From: Anisus vortex
Taxonomy: Eukaryota > Mollusca > Gastropoda > Planorbidae
Direction of reading: 5' to 3'
DNA: 64,000 nucleotides
Assembly: GCA_949126835.1 (NCBI GenBank)
Contig: OX421506.1
Location: 26,187,301-26,251,300, forward strand
The translations under genes and the position numbers were made by a program. The notes under the pieces are model-generated. The model had not been told where the DNA came from and ran no database searches. It saw only the letters and a list, made by a program, of their open reading frames with translations. Positions within the stretch are counted from its first letter, which is position 1, and each line of letters opens with the position of its first letter. This document shows, piece by piece, positions 1 to 31,645 of the stretch.

Positions 1-18
1 TTAGAAGACTGTGTAAAC

Positions 19-3000
19 CAAGGATCTGCAACCTAAGGCACGCGCGCCAAACTTGGCACGCAGAGCGATTTTCAATGCCACGCGAGAGACCTCCAAGAGG
101 TGTTTGTTTATTGATACAAAAATACAACAACATTTTCCGGTTCTGTATGAGGAAAACTGACAGCTGAAGCTGATGATTCTGAATGACATAGTGACACATT
201 TAAAACTGACAGCTGAAGCTGATGATTCTGAATGACATAGCGACACATTTAAAACTGACAGCTGAAGCTGATGATTCTGAATGACATAGCGACACATTTA
301 AAACTGACAGCTGAAGCTGATGATTCTGAATGAGATAGCGACACATTTAAAACTGACAGCTGAAGCTGATGATTCTGAATGACATAGTGACACATTTAAA
401 ACTGACAGCTGAAGCTGATGATTCTGAATGACATAGTGACACATTTAAAACTGACAGCTGAAGCTGATGATTCTGAATGACATAGCGACACATTTAAAAC
501 TGACAGCTGAAGCTGATGATTCTGAATGACATAGCGACACATTTAAAACTGACAGCTGAAGCTGATGATTCTGAATGAGATAGCGACACATTTAAAACTG
601 ACAGCTGAAGCTGATGATTCTGAATGACATAGTGACACATTTAAAACTGACAGCTGAAGCTGATGATTCTGAATGACATAGCGACACATTTAAAACTGAC
701 AGCTGAAGCTGATGATTCTGAATGACATAGCGACACATTTAAAACTGACAGCTGAAGCTGATGATTCTGAATGAGATAGCGACACATTTAAAACTGACAG
801 CTGAAGCTGATGATTCTGAATGACATAGCGACACATTTAAAACTGACAGCTGAAGCTGATGATTCTGAATGACATAGCCACACATTTAAAACTGACAGCT
901 GAAGCTGATGATTCTGAATGACATAGCGACACATTTAAAACTGACAGCTGAAGCTGATGATTCTGAATGACATAGCGACACATTTAAAACTGACAGCTGA
1001 AGCTGATGATTCTGAATGACATAGCGACACATTTAAAACTGACAGCTGAAGCTGATGATTCTGAATGACATAGCGACACATTTACAACTGACAGCTGAAG
1101 CTGATGATTCTGAATGACATAGCGACACATTTAAAACTGACAGCTGAAGCTGATGATTCTGAATGAGATATGACATAGCGACACATTTAAAACTGACAGC
1201 TGAAGCTGATGATTCTGAATGAGATAGTGACACATTTAAAACTGACAGCTGAAGCTGATGATTCTGAATGACATAGTGACACATTTAAAACTGACAGCTG
1301 AAGCTGATGATTCTGAATGACATAGTGACACATTTAAAACTGACAGCTGAAGCTGATGATTCTGAATGACATAGTGACACATTTAAAACTGACAGCTGAA
1401 GCTGATGATTCTGAATGACATAGCGACACATTTAAAACTGACAGCTGAAGCTGATGATTCTGAATGACATAGCGACACATTTAAAACTGACAGCTGAAGC
1501 TGATGATTCTGAATGACATAGCGACACATTTAAAACTGACAGCTGAAGCTGATGATTCTGAATGACATAGTGACACATTTAAAACTGACAGCTGAAGCTG
1601 ATGATTCTGAATGACATAGTGACACATTTAAAACTGACAGCTGAAGCTGATGATTCTGAATGACATAGTGACACATTTAAAACTGACAGCTGAAGCTGAT
1701 GATTCTGAATGACATAGTGACACATTTAAAACTGACAGCTGAAGCTGATGATTCTGAATGACATAGCGACACATTTAAAACTGACAGCTGAAGCTGATGA
1801 TTCTGAATGACATAGCGACACATTTAAAACTGACAGCTGAAGCTGATGATTCTGAATGACATAGCGACACATTTAAAACTGACAGCTGAAGCTGATGATT
1901 CTGAATGACATAGCGACACATTTAAAACTGACAGCTGAAGCTGATGATTCTGAATGACATAGCGACACATTTAAAACTGACAGCTGAAGCTGATGATTCT
2001 GAATGACATAGCGACACATTTAAAACTGACCGCTGAAGCTGATGATTCTGAATGACATAGCGACACATTTAAAACTGACAGCTGAAGCTGATGATTCTGA
2101 ATGACATAGCGACACATTTAAAACTGACAGCTGAAGCTGATGATTCTGAATGACATAGCGACACATTTAAAACTGACAGCTGAAGCTGATGATTCTGAAT
2201 GACATAGCGACACATTTAAAACTGACAGCTGAAGCTGATGATTCTGAATGACATAGCGACACATTTAAAACTGACAGCTGAAGCTGATGATTCTGAATGA
2301 CATAGCCACACATTTAAAACTGACAGCTGAAGCTGATGATTCTGAATGACATAGCCACACATTTAAAACTGACAGCTGAAGCTGATGATTCTGAATGACA
2401 TAGCCACACATTTAAAACTGACAGCTGAAGCTGATGATTCTGAATGACATAGCGACACATTTAAAACTGACAGCTGAAGCTGATGATTCTGAATGACATA
2501 GCGACACATTTAAAACTGACAGCTGAAGCTGATGATTCTGAATGACATAGCGACACATTTAAAACTGACAGCTGAAGCTGATGATTCTGAATGACATAGC
2601 CACACATTTAAAACTGACAGCTGAAGCTGATGATTCTGAATGACATAGCGACACATTTAAAACTGACAGCTGAAGCTGATGATTCTGAATGACATAGCGA
2701 CACATTTAAAACTGACAGCTGAAGCTGATGATTCTGAATGACATAGCGACACATTTAAAACTGACAGCTGAAGCTGATGATTCTGAATGACATAGCGACA
2801 CATTTAAAACTGACAGCTGAAGCTGATGATTCTGAATGACATAGCGACACATTTAAAACTGACAGCTGAAGCTGATGATTCTGAATGACATAGCGACACA
2901 TTTAAAACTGACAGCTGAAGCTGATGATTCTGAATGACATAGCGACACATTTAAAACTGACAGCTGAAGCTGATGATTCTGAATGACATAGCGACACATT

Positions 3001-4313
3001 TAAAACTGACAGCTGAAGCTGATGATTCTGAATGACATAGCGACACATTTAAAACTGACAGCTGAAGCTGATGATTCTGAATGACATAGCGACACATTTA
3101 AGTGAGTTGAACTTGCATTTACAGGGACCACAGGACCACTGGAAGGAAGCTGCTTAGGAATGTCCTCTGCTATTCTCAACTGCTCTTTTTTTTCAGCTTT
3201 TGGTTTAACTTACACTTGTGAACAGATTTTATTGCACATGAGAGCTGTTTAAAGCATACAGACTAATTACATTTAAAAGAGTTTTTATGTTCAACTTCTT
3301 TAGTGAAAATAAATATATTTAATTCTTAAACAAATTTCTTAATAATATTAATTTATTAAATATAAGAGACGTATTTAATAGCACTACTTTATGTAATTTC
3401 TGTAATTTTTAATGTTTAAAATATAAACTCCTTAAATGGACAAACAAATTAATGCAGGAAATGTTTATTCATAACTGTTCAACGTAAATTATTTTCATCC
3501 TGTAATAATAAAATATTGTAATGAATACACTAATGTTGGATTTATATAAAAAAATAATAATTAGTCAGTAATATTTGTTATTTTACAAAACATAACTTTT
3601 TTGGCATCACTATTGAATCAATTGTGGAATTATTTTTTTAAGTGAAGGGAGATAATTAACACCTGTTTATTTTTTGCGCAAATATTTCTGATATGTTTTT
3701 TTTTCTTTTTTGAAAGAATCAAGGGCTTAAAATTTATAACTTTGAAATGATCGAACTGTAAAAAGAATTTGAAAATTATATAAATATTATAAAACTAAAG
3801 AATTTGTATTTATATTTATAAACATTACATTAACTACCTAGTTTGTATGATTACTACGTATTTATACCTCTTAACTAATCATTAACTGCAACGGGAAATT
3901 TCTAAATCCGAAAAATATTAAAGGACTTTTCCGGTTAAACTGAGATCAAAATGTAAATAACATTTGTATGTGTTAGATCCACACTTGACCAAAAAATGAT
4001 AAAGATAAGATAATAATTATCATAATTGTAAAAGTTTAGTGATAAAATATTGCATTTGATTTAAATGCAAATAAAAAGGCTGATAATCACAAACACGTAA
4101 ATTTTGTATTAGATATAAAACGCTTTAACGATTTCTCTATAAATAATCTCCTTCGCTTTTTACCTTGGTCTTGCTACGGAAATATATTGATGGTCCTATA
4201 AAAATAGTTCTTTTTAAGTTTAATAGAGCAGATTGACTTTTAGGCTGTTGGCAAGCTGAATGATTTCAAATTCCTTGTTTGGCACACTGGTAGCAAAAGG
4301 TTGCCGACCCCTG
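19..4313. mobile_element. Non-autonomous hAT element (family A) carrying an internal satellite array
   Basis: The left terminal inverted repeat begins at 19 (caaggatctgcaacc) and the right one ends at 4313 (ggttgccgacccctg). The flanks 11-18 (gtgtaaac) and 4314-4321 (gtgcacac) match at 6 of 8 bases, as expected for an aged 8-bp target-site duplication. The subterminal parts (cacgcgcgccaaacttggca on the left, tttggcacactggtagcaaa on the right) match the other family A copies at 27284-28894 and 52657-53984. Without the 49-bp array the element would be about 1.35 kb, the usual size of the family here. It lies in a ULK4 intron, because exons of that gene must continue to the left. Confidence 0.8.
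153..3100. repeat. Satellite array, 49-bp unit, about 60 copies
   Basis: A 49-bp unit repeats head to tail; each copy includes the core ctgacagctgaagctgatga followed by ttctgaatgacatagcgaca. The span equals 60 units plus one 7-bp irregularity near 1165-1172. Copies differ mainly at a variable block (gacatagcgac, gacatagtgac, gagatagcgac, gacatagccac). In the first ~13 units these variants recur in blocks of four or five units, so small multi-unit blocks were amplified together. The unit is a single-copy stretch in the related hAT element near 27412-27462, so the array expanded from inside a transposon. Open frames on the minus strand through it are a by-product of the repeat. Confidence 0.97.
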
Positions 4314-5338
4314 GTGCACACTATAAATTATAACTCTTAACTCAAAACCCCCCAAAAATGACTGTGACGATATGATGTTTACATTTTCATACCTGACATT
4401 AAAGAAAAATGATTTTAATTCTAAAATTTAGTTCTAAGAATCTCAATTAGCTCTGAGATGAAGACTAAATTTATAAAAAAATTCTATTATATTTGGTGGA
4501 AACAATAACAGGATAATAAACACAAAACAGAAAAAAAGCTATCAAAAATATTTTTTTTTCATTTCCTATAAATCCATTTGTTTGGATCAATAAAGTAATC
4601 TTATCTTATCTTATTTATTACTTTATAGTATTTTTAAAAAGATTGGTCTAAGTAAAAGAGGGAAATCCATAGCATTTTATTTACAACTAAATATATAACC
4701 AAAAGAAATAAACAAAAACGCTAAGCAACATAATTAATAATCAATTTATATTATTTTTTACCAAAATCTTTTATGTAATTTCTATGTTTAACAATATATA
4801 AAAAACAATTCCATGTGATTAAAGGACTTTATTAAAATATACTTGTTAATTGAAGCTGATTGTATTAAATCTTCTACTAAGGAGCTTTGCTAAACTAATC
4901 ATTATTTAGGGGCCTTTTAGTTGACTGGGTTATATGAACTAGTTGAAGTATTTGTATGGTAAATTACCTTTCCCTTTCTCTGAAGAAACAGAAAATAAAT
5001 TAGTACATCTTTTATGGCTACAAATTAATTCGAACATAGTAGGCCTATATAGTTTCTGATTTATAAGGCATACACTAATCTTACACAGAGCAAGAAGGAA
5101 AATATTTTAAACTGTATCTGAAACAGTATCTTTGCACATTTTTTTTAGATTTAGAAAAAAAAATGTTGGAGAAGATTAGTATTTTTTCTTCACTTATGGT
5201 ATTTATGATATCTTCATTGGACCTCAGAAAATTAATTGCCCTTTCTTGTCAATGTTTTAATCCTTCTTTATGGTGGTATTATTTCATTCTATAATACCAA
5301 AGCATTTATTATCCTTTTTGCTTTGTAATAGTCTAGAC
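4314..5338. other. ULK4 intron, no gene seen; LINE-like TTATC tail at 4564-4618
   Basis: This AT-rich stretch contains no recognisable exon on either strand. At 4564-4618 the text tttggatcaataaagtaatc followed by repeated cttat units matches, on the opposite strand, the tails of the minus-strand LINE fragments near 43.1 and 60.0 kb, so it is probably a short 3' LINE remnant. Confidence 0.5.
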
Positions 5339-5547
5339 CAGGGATCAGCAACCTACAGCACAAGTGCAAGACTCAGCACTCTGAGTTCTTTTTTGGTGGC
5401 ATGCGGAACACCACCCAAAAAGGACATTTAAGTCTTTTTCTACAAGAAATTTAGTGCTAGATCAGGATGAATTTTAGGCTGTTGGCACATTGAATGAATT
5501 AGAAATCCTACTTTGGCACACTGTTAGCAAAATGTTGCCGAGCCTTG
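5339..5547. mobile_element. Short hAT family A MITE (209 bp) with exact 8-bp duplication
   Basis: The ends are cagggatcagcaacc and the inverse of gttgccgagccttg. Both flanks read gtctagac (5331-5338 and 5548-5555), a perfect 8-bp target-site duplication with TA at its centre. The interior keeps only subterminal sequence (ttggcacactgttagcaaaa), so this is a deletion derivative of the larger family A elements in the window. Confidence 0.9.
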
Positions 5548-5893
5548 GTCTAGACCAATGATCTAAGTAGCTATCCTACTTGTCTTGGCCAGAGATTAGT
5601 GTAAACCCTACACCACCTTGTATCAAATGTTGCTTTTAAAAAGGAACGAGCAGAAAACTGGCACAGGGTAATGGGTCTTATTACAAACAAAAAAACTTAT
5701 GGATCACTTTAAGTCTTAAAGTAAATATTTACTACTGCTGCACATTGATTTGTGTATGAGTGCAGAGGTTCAAAATGATCAAAAGAAACTAGTGAAGGGT
5801 GAAAGGTAGCAGAACTATAAATCTAATTTTTCATGTTTCCATATTTTTTTGTTATCACCTGGAGACTTCATAAGGTGCACCTTCAGAACTTAC

Positions 5894-24439
<18,546 letters not shown>

Positions 24440-24440
<1 letters not shown>

Positions 24441-25230
24441 ATTTTATAACTCATAAATAATATTCATTAAAAAATTATCAAAGAGACAAACATAACAGTA
24501 ACTAGCACCCATCATAGCTGCATCCCATCTGCCCTGGTATCTCTTACCCATTGCAAGAATATTCTGATAAAAATGTTCTCCGTGCTCTTCACTCCAGTGG
24601 CGTATTTAGGCATGTTCCACATGTTCCGTTCGAACAGGGCCCCCCACACAAAAGGGGCCCCCACACATCCCAAAAAGAAATGTTTGAGTGACATCCCCAT
24701 ATTTCGTTGAAAATTTAAAATAAAATTCATTTATTCCCATACAATTTAAAGCGCTCCAGTTCAACCAAGCTGCGTCCAACATAAAATGTATGATTTTACA
24801 GAATGTAATATGAATTAACGGCCCTTTTCTGAGGTAGGCCCTATGTGGAAGGCAGGGCGACCCCACGAGGGGCCCCACATACATTTGGGAACAGGGCCCC
24901 CACATAAATTTGGGAACAGGGCCCCCTACAATCCTAAATACGGCCCTGCTTCACTCACATCACCCAAATTTGTTCTGAAAAATTCCAAGAGTGAACGCAG
25001 GTAATGCAACTTTATTGACATGTTTCATGTCTATTTTGGTATTTTTAGGTATTTCGAGGTTCTGCGGTTCTAATAAATTTCATTCTTTCAAGCGTGATGT
25101 CAGAAGTTTTGCATTTGATTTAGTGAGACCTAAATCTCGTACTAAGTCGTCAAGTTTTTGTTGGTTAGGGAAATGAGGTGAATCATTCGGTTCCCTGAAA
25201 CATATGTCATATGTTCCACAAACATAACAG
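24440..25230 (-). pseudogene. Broken repeated coding sequence, split by a MITE
   Basis: On the minus strand, 24460-24594 reads GKRYQGRWDAAMMGASYC preceded, across the MITE at 24595-24948, by LGDVSEEHGEHFYQ. Further upstream (25000-25200) is LDDLVRDLGLTKSNAKLLTS with stops and frameshifts. The pattern (LG.VS.EHGE.F...I..M.KRYQGRWD) matches, from memory, an uncharacterised coding family repeated in many arthropod and mollusc genomes. Function is unknown and this copy is clearly non-functional. Confidence 0.6.
24595..24948. mobile_element. hAT-like MITE (354 bp) with exact 8-bp duplication
   Basis: The ends are cagtggcgtatttaggcatg and the inverse of atcctaaatacggccctg. Both flanks read cttcactc (24587-24594 and 24949-24956). 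Removing the element restores a continuous reading frame of the broken coding repeat around it, which shows the insertion point independently. The interior has repeated aacagggcccccacataaat-type segments. Confidence 0.9.
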
Positions 25231-25679
25231 AATGAGTCAGGACAAAGCTTTCAGGATCTAATAAATAGATAGCCTATATTCACCATTTCATATATCAGTT
25301 GTAATTAGTTAAACTGAAAATAAACAAAAGAATATATATATCTAGTTAACTCATTCTCTCCGTAGCATTTTAAGGCCTTCGATGCGTTAGATTTTCGAAT
25401 GAAAAATTTACTCTATGCGGTGTTGAAAATTCTCGAATTGTTTTGTTGTAATGATTTAAAGTATTCCAAGTTAGGCCTATATATGAAAGTGATCAGGAAA
25501 TAAAATCCCTTCATTATATCTATAAATATTTTGTTTAATTTGATTTACTTATATTTAATTAGGTCACTAACAAAATTTTCAATCTTTAGAAAAAAACTAG
25601 AAAGTTTTCCTCATTTATAAGGGGACTTAGTAGTCATAGTAACTGTAGTCTAAGCAGTCTAAGCAATCATGTTCTAAGT

Positions 25680-26826
25680 CAGGGGTCGGCAACCTTTTGC
25701 TAACAGTGTGCCAAACTAGGTTTTCTAAATCATTCAGCGTGCCAACAGCCTAAAAAGTCAACCTGCTTTATTATAATTTTTAAAAAATATTTTTTATAGT
25801 AGGCCTACAATAAATTTAACTTGTAAGAAAACAAAAGGCCAAAAGCAAAGGAAATTTATTGAGAAAATCCTTACAGCGTTTTGTATTTAATAGGCCTACT
25901 AAATTAACTTGTTTGTGATTTATCATCCTTTTTATTTTCATTTATATCAAACACAATATTTTATTAATTAACTTTCACATTTATGGTCATTATTGTCTAA
26001 ACATTATCATATGGTTGCCAAGATAAGTATCTGACACCTATTTATGTTACTTATAATTTGATCTCAGTTCAACTGAGATGTCCTTAAATGTGTATATAGT
26101 TTAAAAAGATCACCAGCCCAGACGTACTAGAAATTTAAGCGGAATAGATAGGTAGTAATCATTCAAACTGGCTAATATAATGTTCCAAAATATAGGCTAC
26201 ACATAAATTATATATAGTCATGAAATAGTTAGGCCTACATTTTCAAATAGGCTACTTTTTACAGTTTCACCATTTGTTGGCTATAAATTGTAGCCTAAGT
26301 CATTTTTTCTTTTATAAACGAAAAATATTAGCGCAAAGAAAACGGGTTAATTATCTTCCTTTAATTAAAACACCCGTTTTTACATTTGATTCAATAGTGA
26401 TGCCAAACAAGTTATGTTTTTGTAATATAACAAATATTACTGACTAATTATTCTTTCTTTATATAAATCCAACATTATAATCTTCATTAAAAGATTTAAT
26501 TATTAGAGAATTAAAATTAATTTACGTTAAACAGTTAAACATTCCTCCATTAATTGTTTGTCCATTTAAGGAGTTTATCTCTTAAACATTAATAATTACA
26601 TAATATAGTGCTATTAAATAGATCTCTTATATTTATTAAATTAATAATACCAAAAAAATTGTTTTAGAGTTACTTATATTTATGTTTTTAAAGAAGATGA
26701 GCATAACAACTCTTTTAAATGTAATCAGTCTGTATCAATTAATGAGCGCCTTGTCTTGAATGCTCTTCCCTAATTGTATAATGTCAGATACATATTTAGT
26801 CACTTCTGAGTGTTCAATTGTAGGTA
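25680..26826. mobile_element. hAT family A element, one end missing
   Basis: It begins caggggtcggcaaccttttg with the shared subterminal gtgccaaactaggttttcta, and its interior matches the element at 27284-28894 in inverse orientation. Similarity stops near 26826, before the second terminal repeat. Confidence 0.8.
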
Positions 26827-27275
26827 GGGTTGCCAGACGTCCACCCTGTGTCCAGGGCCCTCGAGAGAAAAAAAAGATGCCGGTACGAGATCTTTACTGG
26901 GCCCCCCCTCCCCGCCACAAACACACACATTTTTTTTTCTAACACTAGTCATATCTAGATGGTTATTTGTATTAGATACCTTTGAAAAATCAGGAATCTT
27001 TATAAAAGGTAATGTAGGTTGTGTAGTCAAATGTGAGGTTAGATCTGCTGTGGCAATACAGTTGACACATATTTTTTTGTACAGACTCTTCCCAAAATGC
27101 ATTTTGTTAAATGACAAAAAAAAATGGTTGTACATTTTCAATACATTTGTCTAAATTATGATACCTTCAATCGCCCCTCTTGTCTAACGCACAGGAAATG
27201 GTGAAAAATGTAAAAGGATCGACTAACTGGCTTTGACTGTCGTACCAGTATGCAGCGACATAGAATATTTATAAG
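26827..27275. other. Intergenic, C-rich repeat fragment
   Basis: This stretch contains gggttgccagacgtccaccc and a run ggccccccctccccgcc, probably part of another interspersed repeat. No gene is supported. Confidence 0.35.
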
Positions 27276-27283
27276 GCCTAGGC

Positions 27284-28894
27284 CAGGGGTCGGCAACCTA
27301 GGACACGCGTGCCAAACTTGGCACACAGAGCGATTTTCAATGGCAGGCGAGAGACCTCCAAGAGGTGTTTTTTATAAAATTGAAAAAACAACATTTTCCG
27401 GTTCTGAATGAGGAAAACTGACTGTTGAAGCCGATGTTTCTGACATAGCGACACATTTCAGTGACTTTAACTTTCATTTACAAGGACTACTGGAATGGAT
27501 ATGCAGATATGATGTAGATATTTTTTTTCAAATGCAGCAAGTTGAATTTTAATCATTTGAAAAATGGGAAGCCAAATGTGCCCATTTGTGGAAAAAAATC
27601 TGGAAGGAAGCTGCTTTATTATGAAAGTCATCTGCTATTCTCAACTGCTATTCATTCGCTCTTCTACTTTCAGCTTTTGTTTCAACTTACACTTGTGAAC
27701 AGATTTTATCGCACATGAAAACTGTTTTAAGCATACAAAGAGGTCACCTACACTTGACCACTCAGATGTGACTAAATATGTAGGCCCTATCTGACATTAT
27801 ACAATTAGCAAAGACCATTCAAGACAAAGCACTTATTAATTGATACAGACTGATTACATTTAAAAGAGTTTATAATGCTCATCGTCTTTAATTCTAAAAC
27901 AAATGCAATTGTATTACTAAACTATTAATTATAAGATACCCTTTTAATTGAACTATATTATGTAATTTCTGTAATTATATTAATGTTAAAAAAAGGTAAA
28001 CTCCATGAATAGATAAACAATAAATTCAGGAAATGTTTATTTACAACTGTTTAACGTAAATTAATTCTTTAATAATCAAATCTTCTAATGGAGACCATAA
28101 TGTTGGATTTATATAAAATAATAATAATTAGTTATTAATATTTGTTTATTACAAAAACAGAACTGGTTTGGCATCACTATTTAGTCAAATACTGATACTT
28201 TTTTTTTTACTTAAAGGGAAATAATTAAACCGTTTTATCAAACATTTATTATTATTTGCGCTAATGTTTCTAATATGTTTTTTAATAAAATAATAAATGG
28301 CTTACATTTTATAAATAAATAATCAAACTGTAAAAAAGTATTTGTAAATTATGTAAATATTATAGGAATAAAGAATGTATAATGTATATGTAAATTTTAA
28401 ACATTACGTTAACTACACAGTTTGTATGATTACTATTTATCTCTTCCGCTCAACGATCGATAACTTGATGTCTTTCTTAAAATTAAAACACATTAAAGGA
28501 CATCTCAGTTAAACTAAGATCAAAATATTATAAATAATATTATCATGTGTTAGTGTTCCATCTCGACTAACAAATGATAATGTTTCGACAATAATTACCT
28601 TAAATGGGAAAATTTAGTAACAAAGTATTGTATTTGATATAAAGGGAAATAAATATAAAGGATGTTAATCACAAATACGTTCATTTTGTTTTAAGTATAA
28701 AACGATTTCATGATTTTCTCTTTAAATAATCTCTTTTGCTTCTGGCCTTTGTCTTGAGGAGTAAAATTAATTGTCCTATAAAAATGATTTTAAAAAGTAT
28801 AATAGAGTAGATTGACTTTTTTAAGCTGTTGGCAAGCTGAATGGTCTAGAAAACCGAGTTTGGCACACTATTAGCAAAAGGTTGCCGTCCCCTG
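27284..28894. mobile_element. hAT family A element, 1.61 kb, both ends, exact 8-bp duplication
   Basis: Terminal repeats are caggggtcggcaacc on the left and the inverse of ggttgccgtcccctg on the right. Both flanks read gcctaggc (27276-27283 and 28895-28902). On the plus strand, 27655-27760 can be read as STYTCEQILSHMKTVLSIQR, which resembles the C-terminal dimerisation region of Buster/Charlie-type hAT transposases; stops elsewhere make the copy inactive. The stretch 27412-27462 is the single-copy ancestor-like version of the 49-bp satellite unit at 153-3100. Confidence 0.92.
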
Positions 28895-28902
28895 GCCTAG
28901 GC

Positions 28903-30432
28903 TACTAAGCTAACACGGAGAACTGTAAGCTTGTAAGGCACATTGGTCTATATTTGCAAGTGTCTCTGGAGAAAAATAATTTAAGAGAGATCTTAAAAGC
29001 TTTCAAAAATAATTAGGCCCTATATTACAACTAGAGGCTTCTTTGCATATTAAACAAAATGTTCAAGTACACATTCAAAGAATACCAAATTTAAGGGCCC
29101 CCGGCGCCACGTGAGATTGTAGGAGGTTTTGTGGCATCTCCTCTTAGCTTAATAGCAACAATGAAAAAATACTTGCGTAATTGCCAAATTATTTTTTTAT
29201 TTTAATATTCATGGGCCCCCTAAACTCTTATGGGCCCCGGTACGGCGTACCGGCTGTACCCCCCTCTCGTGGGGCCTGCCTGTGTCCTCCGCCCGGCAAG
29301 CAAAGCTAAAAACCCTTAAAATGTCCGGCTTTTGTACGCCAAATGTCTTAAGAATCCTTTTTTCACTTTTTATGTTTTTATTTACTTTCAATAAGTGGCT
29401 CGGTCAGGTAAAGCAAAACTCTGGTGTATTTAGCAGTAGATGTAATGAATTAGAATGTGTTATATATTGTCTTGTTAGGTTATTGTCCACCGATCGTCTC
29501 TTTCCCCACCTCACCTCCCCTTGCACACATTCATTCAAATTTAGCTATGTAACAGCTTTATGATTACAAGAGATAGCCGTGGATAGATCCTATGCTAGTG
29601 ACTCACACAAATATTAAGACAAACGGTTAGGGCAAAAGATGCACGTTTTGGAGTGATGGTGAAGATCCTATTTCAACAACTATTCAGCCATATTGGGGAA
29701 ACTTTTGTCCTAGTTATTTCAAGTAAGATAGTTTAATCAATTAAGAAGGTGATAATAACGCTAACCATTGAGAGGTTTATTCATTTCCTTGTAATTTGTG
29801 TGTCGTTATATTGTTTGACCGATATCGCAACCTCAAATCGTATGTATAAGAAAAGAATGAACAGTTTCAAAGACTCTTGCATGAGATGTGGAGTTTGTGT
29901 TTTTCAAATAGCAGTTGCTTTATACAGAGATACTAAACATTTTCAACTTTGTTTTCTTATATCCCTGGACACAATGGTAGGCTAATAAAGAAATATTGTT
30001 CTCATTGATAAACGCTCAATTATCTTATAATTTTACAGACGTTCCTTCTAGATAGACGATTTTTGCGTCCACTAAGCCTGAAACTCCCGCAGTGCGGCGA
30101 GGATAAGTCGGCGGCAGGAATAGAAGCCAGGTTTCTGACGCTGGGGGGAGCGAAATTTTAGGGAAAAGGCCCCACTTTTAGTAATTTTTCCAGATTAATA
30201 GAATAACTAAGAATTTGTACGTATCAAGTGTTATAAGAAAATCCTGTGCCTCGGGATACACACACTGTATAATAGTGCAGTTTTTATTTATTTAACCATT
30301 CACGATTCTTTTTCTAGCAACTAATAGTGATGGGGAATTTCTGCGAAATTGATTGCATCTACTGCTCATTTTCGAGATGAACATCTAGTGTCGAAAAGTA
30401 TTTATAGAATTAACGCGAATGCTCTATAGCAG
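28903..30432. other. Intergenic, no gene supported
   Basis: Contains GC-rich repeat-like patches (29095-29110 and 29210-29285, ggccccggtacggcgtaccg) and a short LINE-like remnant near 30035 (gacgttccttctagatagac). Small open frames here show no recognisable protein pattern. Confidence 0.4.
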
Positions 30433-30530
30433 GGGTCGACAACTTAATGCACACGTGCCAGAATTGGCACGCAGATCGATTTTCAGTGGCTCGCGAAAGA
30501 CCTCCAAGAATATTGTTTAATGCAAGTGAA
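30433..30530. mobile_element. hAT family A terminal fragment
   Basis: The text caggggtcgacaacttaatg, then cacacgtgccagaattggca and cctccaagaatattg, matches the left end of the family A elements. The rest of the element is missing. Confidence 0.7.
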
Positions 30531-30994
30531 AACAACGTATATTAGCATAATTAGTGGGTGCTGCATGGCGAACTATATGGAAATCACACTGGACGTCGAC
30601 TGTTTTAGTTCAGGAATGTTTTTTTTCCTGGTTAACCTAGTCCAGGAAACCCATTCAATGTCCGGATGCAATTCAACAAGAAAGGAAATCATTATGCAGT
30701 TGTTCTTCCATATGAAATTTAAAAATAATGTTTCTGTTTAGGACTATTGAAACAGATTTTGTATTTCTTAACAAGAAATTAATGCCCGGCTTTAAGAGTA
30801 GGCTAAGTTAAGAGTGTCCCTACGTCTACCTAACTTTAATGGGTACCTGGCAGAAATTAGCGGTCATGTGACGTGTCAAAACAAAGGTAGATCATTTTTT
30901 TATATTAAAAACGCAAGGTAAATACTTAACAATGTCAATGATCTCGCTAACATTTAGATCAATGGGCGTAGCTTTTTTCCACCCAAAAGGCAGC

Positions 30995-31103
<109 letters not shown>

Positions 31104-31645
31104 TAGAGAAGCATGACCACATCACCCCATTTCTCGGGGAGCTCCACTGGCTCCCTGTGACGAGGCGCATCGATCATGTGATTGTGTCCCTTGCCTATGG
31201 ATGCGTGGAAGGCACAGGACCTGCTTATCTAAAAGAGCTCATACCGAAACATGTGCCGTTAAGGATGCTGCGCTCTTCGTCACAGTCTCCTGGAGGTTCC
31301 ATGTTTGGATGGTCACAGGAAAAAGACTCTTGGTGTGCGCTCGTTTGAGTCTGTGGCGCCTTCACTGTGAAACGGCTTACCTGAGACACCGAAAAACGCT
31401 GCGACAAAAAAGGCATTCAAGAAGACTGTAAAGACATTTCTTTTCAACTATGTTGGTCAAGTACACCCCCATCGGCGAAAACTTAATTGAAAATTATTTT
31501 AAAAAATGTTATTGTCGTTTCGTGCCTCCATCGCCAAAAAACCTTGTTTAAAACTATTTTAGAGTGTTATTGTCGTTTCGTTTTTATGAGCGCGCTGAGC
31601 ATGCTTGATTAGCATAGAGTGAGGTGCTATATAAATGACCAATTA
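31104..31645 (+). mobile_element. LINE (CR1/L2-like) ORF2 3' end and tail, degraded
   Basis: The frame HDHITPFLGELHWLPVTRRI followed by GPAYLKELIPKHVPLRMLRS fits the end of a CR1/L2-type reverse transcriptase ORF. After a frameshift it continues toward FKKTVKTFLFNY. The 3' tail gcgctgagcatgcttgatta followed by gcatagagtgaggtgctata recurs at about 55165-55215 and 60409-60450. Confidence 0.8.

Noticed and set aside
1..1284. Open frames of 83-98 codons on the minus strand
   Set aside because: They are repeated translations of the 49-bp satellite, with no independent coding sign.
153..3100. Possible CRISPR-like array
   Set aside because: The repeats are contiguous with no unique spacers and the DNA is eukaryotic; it is a satellite.
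5160..5290. Candidate next ULK4 exon
   Set aside because: None of the frames matches the expected ULK4 continuation; the remaining exons are taken to lie outside the window.
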